Position numbers and translations under genes: made by a program | Assembly (NCBI GenBank): GCA_964639895.1 | Contig: CAZXEJ010000008.1 | Coordinates: forward strand, 1 to 58,457 | Origin: CAZXEJ01 sp964639895 | GTDB lineage: Bacteria > Desulfobacterota_D > UBA1144 > Nemesobacterales > JADFKM01 | Direction: 5' to 3' | Length of the DNA stretch: 58,457 bases | In this document: positions 9,018 through 17,588 of the stretch, piece by piece | Layout of the letters: each line of letters opens with the position of its first letter | How positions within the stretch are numbered: position 1 is the first letter of the stretch | Notes under the pieces: generated by a model | The model's input: the letters and a program-made list of their open reading frames with translations, nothing else | Database searches by the model: none | What the model was told of the DNA's origin: nothing

Positions 9018-10037
9018 CTATATCTCCCTGCCTACGGCTTCGGCCACCGGACGGGCCCTGGTCATGAATTCCGCGAACCTCTGGGGAGTGAGCGACTGGG
9101 CGCCGTCGCTTACGGCGATCTCAGGCTTGTAGTGGACCTCGATGATCAACCCGTCCGCCCCTGCCGCAATTGCGGCCAATCCCATGGGGGATACGTACTG
9201 CCAGTAGCCCGTGCCGTGGCTTGGGTCGGCCACTATGGGGAGGTGGGTGCGTTCCTTGAGCACAGGTATGGCGTTCAGATCGAAGGTGTTGCGCGTTGCG
9301 GTCTCGAACGTCCTTATTCCTCTTTCACACAACACTACGTTGGGGTTGCCCTCGGCCAGAATGTACTCGGCCGCCATGAGGAACTCGTTGATGGTAGTGG
9401 ACATGCCGCGCTTGAGCAGCACCGGTTTCTTGCTCCTTCCCACGTGCTTTAGGAGGGCGTAGTTCTGAGAGTTGCGGGCGCCTATCTGGAGCATGTCGGT
9501 GTATTTCTCAACGACGTCGAGGTCGTGCACGTCGAGAATCTCTGTTACCACCGGCAGTCCCGTGGCCTCGCGGGCGCGGGCCAGCAGCTTGAGCCCCTCT
9601 TCGCCCAGGCCCTGGAATGAGTAGGGCGACGTGCGGGGCTTGAACGCCCCCCCGCGCAGCATGGTGGCGCCGGCCTCCTTGACTGCCTTGGCCGTGATCA
9701 TTATCTGCTCCTCGCTCTCGACGGAACACGGACCCGCCATGACGCAGATCTTCTTTCCCCCTATCTTCACCCCGTTGACCTCCACGATCGAGGTCTCGGG
9801 TTTGACCTCCCGGCTGGCCAGTTTGTAGGGTTGAACTATGGGCACGACCTTCTCGACGCCTTCGAGCATGGAGAGGAACTCGATGTGCTCCTCCTTGCCC
9901 CGCTCGTCTCCGATGACGGCCACCACGGTCCTGAGCACGCCCGTGATGGGATGGGCCTTGTAGCCTAGATCGGCAATGGTCGACTTGACCTTGTCGATTT
10001 GTTCTTGGGTGGCGTCGCTGCTCATTACAACGATCAT
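9018..10037 (-). CDS. aroF: 3-deoxy-7-phosphoheptulonate (DAHP) synthase, type I beta with N-terminal ACT-like domain
   Basis: 339 aa. First step of the shikimate pathway: PEP plus erythrose-4-phosphate to DAHP. Residues 1-75 form the ferredoxin/ACT-like regulatory domain seen in Thermotoga-type enzymes (MIVVMSSDATQEQIDKVKST). The barrel follows with VMAGPCSVES, LRGGAFKPRTSPYSFQGLG, QIGARNSQNYALL, LLKRGMS, CERGIRTFE and VADPSHGTGYW, including the metal ligands Cys, His and Glu. The start is the ATG at 10037, ten bases after GGAGG; the upstream TTG at 10046 sits too close to that site. The N-terminal domain suggests feedback inhibition by an aromatic amino acid. aroB lies 3.5 kb away on the same strand. 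Confidence 0.95.
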   Translation of the reverse strand: MIVVMSSDATQEQIDKVKSTIADLGYKAHPITGVLRTVVAVIGDERGKEEHIEFLSMLEGVEKVVPIVQPYKLASREVKPETSIVEVNGVKIGGKKICVMAGPCSVESEEQIMITAKAVKEAGATMLRGGAFKPRTSPYSFQGLGEEGLKLLARAREATGLPVVTEILDVHDLDVVEKYTDMLQIGARNSQNYALLKHVGRSKKPVLLKRGMSTTINEFLMAAEYILAEGNPNVVLCERGIRTFETATRNTFDLNAIPVLKERTHLPIVADPSHGTGYWQYVSPMGLAAIAAGADGLIIEVHYKPEIAVSDGAQSLTPQRFAEFMTRARPVAEAVGREI

Positions 10038-10093
10038 GGGGGTCAAACCTCCGGGATGGACGTGGGGTGAACGTAAGTTTTTATAAATTATGG

Positions 10094-10122
10094 ATAATAC
10101 ATAGTCGGCCCGGCCCTGTCAA
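10094..10122 (-). promoter_or_regulatory. sigma-70 promoter of the DAHP synthase gene
   Basis: On the minus strand TTGACA (10122-10117), 17-nt spacer, TATTAT (10099-10094). Initiation near 10087 gives a leader of about 50 nt that contains the GGAGG ribosome site. Confidence 0.85.
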
Positions 10123-10131
10123 CCGGTTTTG

Positions 10132-10160
10132 TTGAGTTCGAAGGGGCGGAAGTGTATATT
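10132..10160 (+). promoter_or_regulatory. sigma-70 promoter directly abutting the 10167 start codon
   Basis: TTGAGT (10132-10137), 17-nt spacer, TATATT (10155-10160). The ATG follows after only six bases, so the transcript should begin at or next to the A of ATG. The -35 boxes of this promoter and the divergent aroF promoter are nine bases apart. Confidence 0.75.
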
Positions 10161-10166
10161 TAGAGT

Positions 10167-10724
10167 ATGAGTTTCTGCCCTCTCCTTCGGAGGCCTTCGT
10201 TCGGTCGCGCCCTGGTGACGTGGGGGCTCATGTGTCTGGTGGTACTATTGGCTCCCCGCGCCTTCGCCGAAGACCCCTCTGCCCCTACGCCGGCCGATTT
10301 TCCCCAGCCCGTTGTGGTTCCCTACGAGGACCTGAACGTGTTCGAGATGTCGACACTCGGCGGCGGAGGACTCAGCCCCAGGCAGACCACTTCGACACTG
10401 CAGCGGAGGATGGAGAAGAAGTCAAACGTCGAGGTCAACACCGAGATCAAGAAACGTCTCGAAGAGCGCAGGCAAAAGCTGACCGAACGTGCCGAGAAGA
10501 AGGCCGAAGCAGAGACCCAGGGACTCGGTGAGGCCCCCACGCAGACCGCCTCCGTGCCCTCGCTCTCACCGCGCACGCCCAGGAAGTCGGGGACCTACTA
10601 CGTTTGGACGGATGAAAACGGGGTCGTCCACGTATCGAACACACTGATAGGAGTGCCGTTGAAAGAGCAGATGAAGATACTAGGCTACGAGGAAGAAGGC
10701 GGCGAGCAACAATCGGCTCCTTAA
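10167..10724 (+). CDS. secreted DUF4124-domain protein
   Basis: 185 aa. A signal peptide is visible (hydrophobic LMCLVVLLAP ending AFA before Glu35). A Pro-rich stretch follows, then a Lys/Glu/Arg-rich helical segment (about 80-120), and a C-terminal DUF4124-like module (TYYVWTDENGVVHVSNT), a short beta unit common in proteobacterial periplasmic proteins. Function unknown; an envelope structural or assembly role is only a guess. There is no ribosome site because the -10 box lies six bases from the ATG, so this mRNA is predicted to be leaderless. It diverges from the DAHP synthase gene. Confidence 0.82.
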   Translation: MSFCPLLRRPSFGRALVTWGLMCLVVLLAPRAFAEDPSAPTPADFPQPVVVPYEDLNVFEMSTLGGGGLSPRQTTSTLQRRMEKKSNVEVNTEIKKRLEERRQKLTERAEKKAEAETQGLGEAPTQTASVPSLSPRTPRKSGTYYVWTDENGVVHVSNTLIGVPLKEQMKILGYEEEGGEQQSAP

Positions 10725-11105
10725 AGAATGGGGCCGGCGTGTGGTGGCTCGCCCGAGCCGGCGGCCCTACGTCTCATCTCATCTATTGTAATTGTAGGAG
10801 TATTGTTAGAGTCCTGCTGAAGGGCGGTTCGCAGACGAGTGTCCTTTGGGCCATCCCATCGACGATGCGCTGGTCGCCCCGTGCCGGCGTAAGGGGGTTG
10901 AGGGAGCCTCGTCCAGAGGGGGGGCTTGGCGAGGGGTCCTTCTACAGGCGCGGAACCCCGGGGCTGTACTCGCCTGGGGGGAGGAGGCCGTGGACTTGAG
11001 CGCAGACGTGCAATCGAGACGGCACCGGCCTTGATCCGACGCGCCTCTTGCACCCGCATGTAGCTATCGCCACGTCGGATTTGCGGTTCTTCCCCGTCAG
11101 GGGTG
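10725..11105. other. 381-bp non-coding convergent spacer
   Basis: Lies between the 3' ends of the DUF4124 gene and a small minus-strand gene. An AT-rich patch (about 10778-10812) stands out, but I cannot assign it a promoter or hairpin with confidence. No gene recognised. Confidence 0.45.
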
Positions 11106-11369
11106 CTATTTCTTCTTCCTCCCCTTGTTCGCCGACCTCTCCTCCAACTTCTCGAGTTCTTCCTTCAGGGAATCGAGCTTGGTCTCTATGGTGAACAAGG
11201 AATCCATGAGCGCATCAAACCGGCTCACCACAACGTAGAGGAGCGCCAGCAGAGGCAGCACCACGAGGATGATCTCGAACACGTAGCCGGGCCCCTGGCC
11301 CGAGCCGGAACAGCCGGTCATCGTAATAGCTGCCAGGAGGGCCGATGCGGTGTTTACAAGGGGTCTCAT
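11106..11369 (-). CDS. small lipoprotein/membrane protein with coiled-coil tail
   Basis: 87 aa. An N-terminal signal with a possible lipobox (AAITMTGC, Cys20) precedes a second strong hydrophobic segment (IILVVLPLLALLYVVV, about 32-47) and a Leu-heptad helix (about 50-77, with KLDSLKEELEKLEER), ending in a basic NKGRKKK tail. TCCTCC read on the plus strand (GGAGGA on the coding strand) lies nine bases before the ATG at 11369, so this start is preferred to the one 13 codons upstream. Family not recognised; the layout resembles small inner-membrane scaffold or subunit proteins. It diverges from the acyltransferase gene at 11447. Confidence 0.7.
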   Translation of the reverse strand: MRPLVNTASALLAAITMTGCSGSGQGPGYVFEIILVVLPLLALLYVVVSRFDALMDSLFTIETKLDSLKEELEKLEERSANKGRKKK

Positions 11370-11446
11370 ATTGTATATCCTCCATCCTTTGTCCGGGCGA
11401 GGTGGCACCGTGGCGGGACCGACGAGACTAATTATACAGCACTCCC

Positions 11447-12193
11447 ATGGCTAGAGCTATTCTCGATTGGGTGGCCATAGCTATATACACCGTGGCGTTC
11501 GGGGTGCCGGCCACCGTCGTGAGTCTGGTTCGGCCGAGCGTGGTGCTGCGGTGGTTCGTGCGGCCTTGGACTAGGCTCATCCTATGGACATGCGGCGTCA
11601 AGGTTCAGGCCGAGGGGCTTGAGAACCTGCCGAAAGGGCCCTGTGTCATAATGTTCAACCACCAGAGCTACTTCGACATATTCGCCTTCGCCTCCGTGTT
11701 GCCGGGGGAATGGAGGGCCGTGATGAAGCGCGAGCTCGGCAGGATCCCTTTCTTCGGCTGGGTCGCCAGAGCTACCGGCCACCACTTGATAAGGCGCGAG
11801 GCCTCGGTAAGGGCGATGCGCGAGATGTATAGAATCGCCGCCGCCGTGAGGGCCGGCACCCCGGTACTCATCGCCCCCGAAGGCACGAGAAGCCGTACGG
11901 GCGAGTTGGGCGAGTTCCGCCCGGGCGGATTCGTGCTAGCCCTGAGGGCGGGTGTGCCGGTGGTGCCGATGGTGATCTTGGGTGGCAAGGACATAATGGC
12001 CGCGGGTTCCCTGCTCATACGTCCGGGGAAGATGAGGGTCGTCGTGACCCCGCCCATCGATGTGAGCGGCTACCCCCACGGCCGCGAGGGTCGGGAGCGT
12101 CTTATGGCGGAGGTGAGGCGCAGGATGGAGGAGGTGCTGGAGAGGGAAAGTCCGCCTGCACGGGGGAGGGCGAGCGGGGGCCTCGACGGATGA
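11447..12193 (+). CDS. plsC: 1-acyl-sn-glycerol-3-phosphate acyltransferase (PlsC family)
   Basis: 248 aa. Acylates lysophosphatidic acid in phospholipid synthesis at the inner membrane. An N-terminal membrane segment (about 10-28) precedes the acyltransferase core: catalytic NHQSYFD (the HX4D motif), the RIPFFGW block and the glycerol-phosphate-binding APEGTRSR. The C-terminus is charged. AATTATAC sits about ten bases before the ATG and no ribosome site is visible, so a very short leader is possible, but no good -35 is present. A second, more distant PlsC homologue lies at 37.8 kb; which of the two is the main enzyme cannot be told. Confidence 0.92.
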   Translation: MARAILDWVAIAIYTVAFGVPATVVSLVRPSVVLRWFVRPWTRLILWTCGVKVQAEGLENLPKGPCVIMFNHQSYFDIFAFASVLPGEWRAVMKRELGRIPFFGWVARATGHHLIRREASVRAMREMYRIAAAVRAGTPVLIAPEGTRSRTGELGEFRPGGFVLALRAGVPVVPMVILGGKDIMAAGSLLIRPGKMRVVVTPPIDVSGYPHGREGRERLMAEVRRRMEEVLERESPPARGRASGGLDG

Positions 12194-12709
12194 GGCGTGG
12201 GCGTGCAAGGGGTAGTGAAGGCCTTCTACATCCGTGGGTGTAAGGAGATTCACTGGAAGTGTATGTTTTCAGGGGGAAGAAGGGGATGCACGGCGTGGGT
12301 CCTTCCTCAGAGGGGCGTCTGCGAGTTGTTCTCACGCGCGAGAAGAGGTAGGTAGGTGAAAGGTGGGTTCGCCTTCGTGCGGATAAGAGCCGCTGGAGCG
12401 GCGTAAGTGATAACGTGAGGGACGGAGTAATCCCCCCGTGATCGGTGCTCTGCCTTATGTTGGAAGTGCGGTAGGGGGAAGCGTCCTGATACTTGCTGCA
12501 GCGTGTACCCACCTCGTCGTACTCCCCCTGATGCGGGCCGTTTGTTGCACCGACTGCTTATAGGGCCTGCCGGCGAGAGGCCCGCTCGGCAAGGGCCCTA
12601 GGTGGGAGGGGGGCGCGGGCTGGATGAGTCTCTCCTGGTCGGGGGTAAAGAGTGTCTAGTCCCTTTACTGCCCGCCGCCGGCCGACCGTGCAGGGCGCTG
12701 TGGGATGCG
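12194..12709. other. 516-bp non-coding convergent spacer with hairpin
   Basis: Lies between plsC (+) and trmB (-). The clearest structure is a stem at 12561-12600: TAGGGCCTGCCG pairs with CGGCAAGGGCCCTA (two-base bulge) around a 14-nt loop, a plausible bidirectional transcript end. No T-run follows. No gene recognised. Confidence 0.5.
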
Positions 12710-13339
12710 TTAGGCCTTTTCATACCTAAGGTAGAAGAGCTTACGCCCCTCTTCTATGAAGGTGCGTTCGTACTTGGTCTTGGGCCGCTCCATTGCGCCA
12801 TGCGGCGTGTTGGGGCACGCCCGGGACCTGAACGCCGCCGTCGAGGCGAAGGCCTCCTGGATGTGGCACACGTATTCGGCGTGGTCGGTCGCAATGTCGA
12901 CGAACCCGCCCGCTTCGAGCAGGCGGGCTAGGTCTGCAATAAAGGCGGTGTTTATGAGTCGATGCTTCTTGTGGCGTTCCTTGGGCCAGGGGTCGGGGAA
13001 GTTGATGTAGACGCCGCCGAAGGAGCACCTGCGGAAAAGCTCCCTTACGGCTATGGCCGCATCGATGGGAATGAACCTCACGTTCGACGCCCCAGTGCGC
13101 ACGGCGAGACGAGCCGCCTTGAGCACCCTCTTGCGCTTGATCTCGAGGCCGAGCAGGTTCCATTGAGGCCTCATCGCGGCCAAGGCTACGAGGAACTCAC
13201 CTTCGCCGCTCCCGATCTCTAGCACGCACTCGCCCGGGCGGTGAAACAGTTCGGTCGGACGTATGGGCAACCGTAGGCGGCTTACGTCGACCAGCGTGGG
13301 ATGTGAGTCGAAGATGTTGGGTGCCGCGGGGCTGTTCAT
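12710..13339 (-). CDS. trmB: tRNA (guanine-N7)-methyltransferase
   Basis: 209 aa. Methylates G46 in the tRNA variable loop using SAM. The Rossmann motif VLEIGSGEGEF is at about residues 39-49. The TrmB signature FPDPWPKERHKKHRL is complete and the C-terminal TKYERTF motif binds tRNA. The ATG at 13339 follows GAGAAG; the adjacent upstream GTG adds only one residue. It precedes no operon partner within 150 nt; the next minus-strand gene upstream (aroB) ends at 13496. Confidence 0.94.
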   Translation of the reverse strand: MNSPAAPNIFDSHPTLVDVSRLRLPIRPTELFHRPGECVLEIGSGEGEFLVALAAMRPQWNLLGLEIKRKRVLKAARLAVRTGASNVRFIPIDAAIAVRELFRRCSFGGVYINFPDPWPKERHKKHRLINTAFIADLARLLEAGGFVDIATDHAEYVCHIQEAFASTAAFRSRACPNTPHGAMERPKTKYERTFIEEGRKLFYLRYEKA

Positions 13340-13495
13340 CACTTCTCTTTCCGTCCCTCTGTACTGGACGTATTCGAGTGCTCTCTCTTATTGCTGTTGG
13401 TGTTCCGATGTGGTGGCTCTCGCGGTACCCGTTGCACGTGGGAGTGGACCTCGAGGGTCTTCCCCCCCTCGGGCGGCCGCCGTGTCGATGTACCC

Positions 13496-14608
13496 CTAAC
13501 GTGACGCCATCTCCAGCACTCCTGCGATCAGCTCCTCGTCAACTGCGATCCCGTATTCCCCCTCTCCCGTCGTGGCCATCTCGCCCAGCCTGCGGGGTAA
13601 GACGAACTCCACCGCCCCCCTCCTCACCTTCTTGTCACGCTTCATCACTTCCATGAGGCTGGATCCGTCCATCTCACTGGGTATGGCGGTCCCCAGCCCC
13701 GCCCTCGCAAGCAGATCTCTCAGCCTGCTCAGTTCCTCTTCGTTCCAGAGCCCCATCTCCACGGCCGCCATCCCCTCGGCCACCATGCCGGCGGCGATGG
13801 CTTCGCCGTGCATCACCCCCCACGAGGAGAGGGCTTCGATGGCGTGTCCCACGGTGTGGCCGAAGTTTAGGATCTTCCTCATGTTGGACTCGCGTTCGTC
13901 GCTCTCTACGACGGCGGCCTTTATGGAGCAGCTTCTCTCGATTATGTGAGTCAATACGGTCGTATCGTATGCGAGTGCGTCGCCGATGTGTTGCTCAAGG
14001 TAGGCGAAGAGGTCGGCGTCGTATATGACACCGTACTTTATGACCTCGGCCAGCCCGTTGGCCATCTCCCGCCGGGGCAGTGTGGTGAGAACGTCGGGGT
14101 CTATCACCACAGCCCTGGGCTGGTGGAAGGCGCCTATGAGGTTCTTGCCGTAGGGGGTGTCGACGCCGGTCTTGCCGCCCACGGAGCTGTCCACGCAAGC
14201 AACGAGCGTCGTGGGCACCTGCACATATGGGACGCCCCTCATGTAGGTGGCCGCGACGAACCCCGCCACGTCGCCAACCACGCCGCCGCCCAGGGCTATG
14301 ACGGCCGAGTCCCTGCCGGCGCCCAGCTCGAACATGCGGTCCTCGAGCGCGGCCTTCGTTTCACGCTGCTTGCTCTTCTCGCCGGCTGTGAACGATATCA
14401 TGTGTGCGCGCGACCCCAGGCGGGTGAAGGCTTCGAGAACCCTGGACCCGTAGAGCTTCTCGACGTTGGAATCGGTGATTACAACGTACGTGTAGGCCGG
14501 CGCCAGTCGGGTAGCCCACTCGGCTGTCCCGTCCAAGAGGCCGCTCTCTATGAGTATGGGGTACGAGCGGTCTTCAAGCGTCCTCAGTGTAACCTCTACC
14601 TTGACCAT
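13496..14608 (-). CDS. aroB: 3-dehydroquinate synthase
   Basis: 370 aa. Converts DAHP to 3-dehydroquinate, the second shikimate step. Visible family motifs are GGGVVGDVAGFVAATYMRG, QVPTTLVACVDSSVGGKTGV, the Lys/Asn-rich GKNLIGAFHQP, and the metal ligands Glu in LAEVIKYG and His in FGHTVGHAIE and MHGEAIAAG. The ATG at 14608 has GGAGAG upstream and overlaps the diacylglycerol kinase coding end by 13 nt, so the two are translated from one transcript. It is the last gene of the 17.2-13.5 kb minus-strand run. Confidence 0.96.
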   Translation of the reverse strand: MVKVEVTLRTLEDRSYPILIESGLLDGTAEWATRLAPAYTYVVITDSNVEKLYGSRVLEAFTRLGSRAHMISFTAGEKSKQRETKAALEDRMFELGAGRDSAVIALGGGVVGDVAGFVAATYMRGVPYVQVPTTLVACVDSSVGGKTGVDTPYGKNLIGAFHQPRAVVIDPDVLTTLPRREMANGLAEVIKYGVIYDADLFAYLEQHIGDALAYDTTVLTHIIERSCSIKAAVVESDERESNMRKILNFGHTVGHAIEALSSWGVMHGEAIAAGMVAEGMAAVEMGLWNEEELSRLRDLLARAGLGTAIPSEMDGSSLMEVMKRDKKVRRGAVEFVLPRRLGEMATTGEGEYGIAVDEELIAGVLEMASR

Positions 14609-15579
14609 TGCGGCTCTCCGTGGGTCGACGACTTGGCGTCCAGTGATACCATGGGAACGGTCGGCCCGAGCGTCACCTCAAGCCGCCTCTCTCCGCTGTC
14701 GAAGATCTCGCCGTCGGCGGCGTAACCGGCCGCTCCCGTCACCTCGAGCGTCCGGGCGAGTGTGTTCACGAACCCTTCGTCCGGCCTCCCCTCCATTCCG
14801 CCGAACAGGTGCCGTAGCAGCCGTGGTATGGAACGCCTGATGTAACGCCTGTCGACGCCCAGCACGCTGAACCCCGCGCCGGATGCGGCTTCAGCGGCGA
14901 AGGGGGCGAGTCCGAATGCAAGCCTCCTTAGGGTCGAGGCCACGAGGAACAGGTGCCCCCCCTCGAGCACCGCGGCACCGTCGATGCGCAGCGAGGCCGT
15001 GCTCTCTTCTAAGTCGCCGCCACCGACGGCCCCCAACAAGTACCGGATCGACAGGCAAAACGCCGTGGTGGCGGTGGCACCTTCGCGGTAGTAGTCTTGC
15101 AGGAACCTCACCATTGCGCCGTCCATCCAACAGAAGCAGTATACCGTTTCTCCCCGCCCCCCGTCTCGTACACGCAGCAGGTTCCTTTTGACCGTGGGGA
15201 GACGGATCCCCTTCCGAACCATATCTGCCACGGCCGCCGCCACCGCCGGTTGATCGCCGCGCAAGCCTACGTCGCCCGCCACCATGTTTATCGTGCCGCC
15301 TTTGAGGGGGAGGAAGGGGGGTATGTCTTTCTCTCCGAATAGTTCAACGTATTTGTCAAGCACGTAGCGGAGTGTGCCGTCTCCGCCGCTTACTCCGTAT
15401 ATCCCGGCCCCAGCCTCCTTGAACCGCTCGAGTGCCCCGGGAACGTCGTCTCGGGACGAGGTGGTGACCACCACCGCCGCCTCTCCGAACGCCCTCTCCA
15501 GCTGGCGGCCGATTTCCCTGTTGCCGTGCCTTCTGTTTGCTCCGCTCCAGGGGTTTACGATGATGCCGACCGGCTTCAT
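14596..15579 (-). CDS. diacylglycerol/lipid kinase family protein (DAGK catalytic domain)
   Basis: 327 aa. The N-terminal DAGK catalytic domain shows the nucleotide loop IIVNPWSGANRR, the hallmark SGGDGTLRYVLD and LKGGTINMVAGD. The C-terminal beta domain (about 130-310) resembles YegS/LCB5 lipid kinases. The substrate (diacylglycerol, a ceramide-like lipid or undecaprenol) cannot be predicted. Its start overlaps the apt stop by ATGA, and its end overlaps the aroB start, so it sits in the middle of a coupled apt-dagK-aroB string. The mixed pathway content argues for co-transcription of convenience rather than a single process. Confidence 0.85.
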   Translation of the reverse strand: MKPVGIIVNPWSGANRRHGNREIGRQLERAFGEAAVVVTTSSRDDVPGALERFKEAGAGIYGVSGGDGTLRYVLDKYVELFGEKDIPPFLPLKGGTINMVAGDVGLRGDQPAVAAAVADMVRKGIRLPTVKRNLLRVRDGGRGETVYCFCWMDGAMVRFLQDYYREGATATTAFCLSIRYLLGAVGGGDLEESTASLRIDGAAVLEGGHLFLVASTLRRLAFGLAPFAAEAASGAGFSVLGVDRRYIRRSIPRLLRHLFGGMEGRPDEGFVNTLARTLEVTGAAGYAADGEIFDSGERRLEVTLGPTVPMVSLDAKSSTHGEPQWSR

Positions 15580-16097
15580 ACGGGATACTTGAGGAGCGAC
15601 CAGACGGGGTAGGGGGCGAGCTTCTCCTTCCCGCCGAGCTCGGTGAGCTCGATGAGGAACGAAAACCCCAGTATCTCTGCGTCCAGCTTCTTTACCAGCT
15701 CGGCCGTGGCCATGGCCGTCCCCCCCGTGGCAAGCAGGTCGTCTACGAGAACGACCTTCCTGCCGTGGTTGAACGTGTCCCTGTGCACCTCGAGCTTGTC
15801 TTCACCGTATTCGAGGCTGTAGGATATGTCAACCGTCTCACCGGGAAGCTTGCCGAGTTTCCTCACGATGCCCAGCCCCAGCCCCAGTTTGTAGGCCAGT
15901 GCGGAAGCGAATATGAAGCCGCGTGACTCGATTCCCACAAGGCACTCCGCGCCCACGCCCAGTATGTCTTCGGCCATGGCGTCTATGGCCGAGGCGAACG
16001 CCTTGGGATTCTGGAGCAAGGGGGTGATGTCGTGGAACAGTATGCCCTTGCGGGGAAAGTCGGGGATGTCTCTTATGAATCTCTTGAGCTCGTCCAT
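15576..16097 (-). CDS. apt: adenine phosphoribosyltransferase
   Basis: 173 aa. Salvages adenine to AMP with PRPP. The N-terminal FIRDIPDFPRKGILFHDITP, the middle ESRGFIFASALAY and the PRPP loop VVLVDDLLATGGTA are all canonical. AGGAG sits about 11 bases before the ATG at 16097, inside the 14-nt gap after the M23 gene stop. It overlaps the downstream lipid kinase start by four bases. Confidence 0.96.
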   Translation of the reverse strand: MDELKRFIRDIPDFPRKGILFHDITPLLQNPKAFASAIDAMAEDILGVGAECLVGIESRGFIFASALAYKLGLGLGIVRKLGKLPGETVDISYSLEYGEDKLEVHRDTFNHGRKVVLVDDLLATGGTAMATAELVKKLDAEILGFSFLIELTELGGKEKLAPYPVWSLLKYPV

Positions 16098-16111
16098 CGG
16101 GTGGAATTCTC

Positions 16112-16870
16112 CTAGGGTAAGAAGTAGAATGGATCGACCGGGCGGCCGAAGCGCCTGACCTCGAAGTGTAGGTGCGGCCCGGTAGCGTTGCCGCTGCTGC
16201 CCACGGCGGCTATCACCTGCCCCTTAGCCACACACTGGCCGCGCCGGACGAAGACCCTGCTTGCGTGTGCGTAAAGCGTGCGCAGGCCCCCGCCGTGCCG
16301 GATCACTACAATTCTCCCATATCCGGAAAAGCCGTCAAGACCCATTCCACTCAGATCCACCACGCCGGATGCGGCCGCCTTTATGGGCGTCCCGCGTGGG
16401 GCGGCGATGTCGATTCCGTCGTGCCGGCGTCCCCATTGCTTGAAGCGCGAGGTCACCGTCCCCCGGACGGGCCAACTGAGGCGGACGCCGCCCCAAGGGG
16501 AGCGTGCCGTCGGGGGCAGCACGATCTTCTTCCCTACCGGTATGGAGGTGGGATCCGATATCGGGTTGAGAGCGAGGATTTCAGACAGCTTCACCCCATA
16601 TAGCCTGGCCACCGAGTAGAGGGTATCTCCACGCCGCATCACGTGATAGGCGGGGGCACCACCGTCGGCCTCCTCTAGCTTGCAGTGCCCCGGCCCAGCC
16701 TCCGATGCCTGAGGCGGAGACGTTTGCTCCGGCAGCTCGGTCCGGGACGGCTGCGGCTTCCTTCCCATCACCAGGCCGCAGCCGCTAGCGGCGTGCGCGA
16801 GCAGCAAGGCCAAAAGCAACAGCGACGGCCTCTTCGGCCGTGTCTGCCTTCGTGATCTCACTCGATACAT
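16112..16870 (-). CDS. LysM-M23 murein endopeptidase lipoprotein (NlpD/EnvC-like)
   Basis: 252 aa. A basic n-region (RSRRQTRPKRP) and hydrophobic stretch lead to a lipobox (LAHAASGC, Cys31). A LysM domain lies at about residues 73-118 (YHVMRRGDTLYSVARLYGV). The C-terminal M23/LytM domain retains the zinc ligands in RHDGIDIAAPRGTPI, LYAHAS and GPHLHFEVRRFG, so the enzyme may be active rather than a pure NlpD-type activator. The ATG at 16870 (or GTG at 16861) lies inside the upstream LOG-family gene by about 80 nt; the charged n-region required for export makes a later start unlikely. Confidence 0.9.
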   Translation of the reverse strand: MYRVRSRRQTRPKRPSLLLLALLLAHAASGCGLVMGRKPQPSRTELPEQTSPPQASEAGPGHCKLEEADGGAPAYHVMRRGDTLYSVARLYGVKLSEILALNPISDPTSIPVGKKIVLPPTARSPWGGVRLSWPVRGTVTSRFKQWGRRHDGIDIAAPRGTPIKAAASGVVDLSGMGLDGFSGYGRIVVIRHGGGLRTLYAHASRVFVRRGQCVAKGQVIAAVGSSGNATGPHLHFEVRRFGRPVDPFYFLP

Positions 16871-17249
16871 CCCATGTATCCAGACCCACTACGGGGACGC
16901 CCATCTTCAATGCGAACGCTATCTCGCTCAACGTGCCCCAGCTCCCTCCGACGGCCACTATGGCGTCGCTGGAGCGGACGACGATGACGTTGCGCGCGTG
17001 TCCCATTCCAGTAACTATGGGTATGTCGACCCAAGGGTTGGCCTCGTGGCGCGAAGCACCGGGCAGGATGCCGACCGTGGTGCCGCCAGCTTCCTTGGCC
17101 CCCCGGCAGGAAGCCTCCATCACGCCGCCCAGTCCTCCACCCACCAACACCGCACCACGGCGCGCTATCTCCCTGCCCACGGCACGGGCGAGTTCATATC
17201 TTCGCTCGTTCGTCACGCTCTCTCCTATGACGCCGATGGCCGTGACCAT
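16785..17249 (-). CDS. LOG/TIGR00725-family Rossmann-fold protein
   Basis: 154 aa. The pattern is that of the lysine-decarboxylase-like (LOG) family: IGVIGES, VLVGGGLGGVMEASCRGA, GTTVGILPG, and a final VAVGGSWGTLSEIAFALKMG that corresponds to the family PGGxGTxxE motif with GGSWGT in place of PGGxGT. Known LOG proteins hydrolyse nucleoside 5'-monophosphates to release a base. Location just upstream of apt, an AMP-forming base-salvage enzyme, would be consistent with such activity. The last 86 nt overlap the M23 gene in another frame. GGGAGG precedes the ATG at 17249. Confidence 0.83.
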   Translation of the reverse strand: MVTAIGVIGESVTNERRYELARAVGREIARRGAVLVGGGLGGVMEASCRGAKEAGGTTVGILPGASRHEANPWVDIPIVTGMGHARNVIVVRSSDAIVAVGGSWGTLSEIAFALKMGVPVVGLDTWDVSSEITKADTAEEAVAVAFGLAARARR

Positions 17250-17416
17250 GGGACGGTTGCCTCCCTTTGATTGAGACTAATAAATACTATCATCTGCAAT
17301 AGTTGAGACAAATAGTTAACATCATTTCTAGATAAAAAGCTGCCCCTGTCACGGACCAACACGCTTTCCCCACCTCTTCGGGAGGCGTCGTATTTCCACA
17401 AAAAGTCGCCGTGCGC

Positions 17417-17444
17417 TTGATAAATCGGAGAGGTCATTTATAAT
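17417..17444 (+). promoter_or_regulatory. sigma-70 promoter of feoA-feoB-apbE
   Basis: TTGATA (17417-17422), 16-nt spacer, TATAAT (17439-17444). Initiation is expected near 17451, inside the Fur box that follows. The leader to feoA is about 138 nt. Confidence 0.75.
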
Positions 17445-17447
17445 TGT

Positions 17448-17466
17448 GATATTGAAATTGGTTATC
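17448..17466 (+). promoter_or_regulatory. Fur box controlling the feo operon
   Basis: GATATTGAAATTGGTTATC matches 14 of 19 positions of the classical Fur consensus GATAATGATAATCATTATC. It starts three bases after the -10 box and covers the predicted transcription start, an ideal place for iron-dependent repression. Confidence 0.75.
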
Positions 17467-17588
17467 AATTTGATTTGGCGTCTGAGTCCCCGATTCCTTG
17501 AGCCCCGGGGTGAGTGTTCTGGATCCTTCGGGTAGGGCTCGGACGACTCTCACACCTTGAAGCGGCGGTTGCCAGGAGACGTTTCAAC

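Noticed and set aside
8309..9067. 252-codon + strand frame between purN and aroF
   Set aside because: No domain, no ribosome site, Arg/Gly/Trp-rich low-complexity composition; it also runs into the 3' end of aroF on the other strand.
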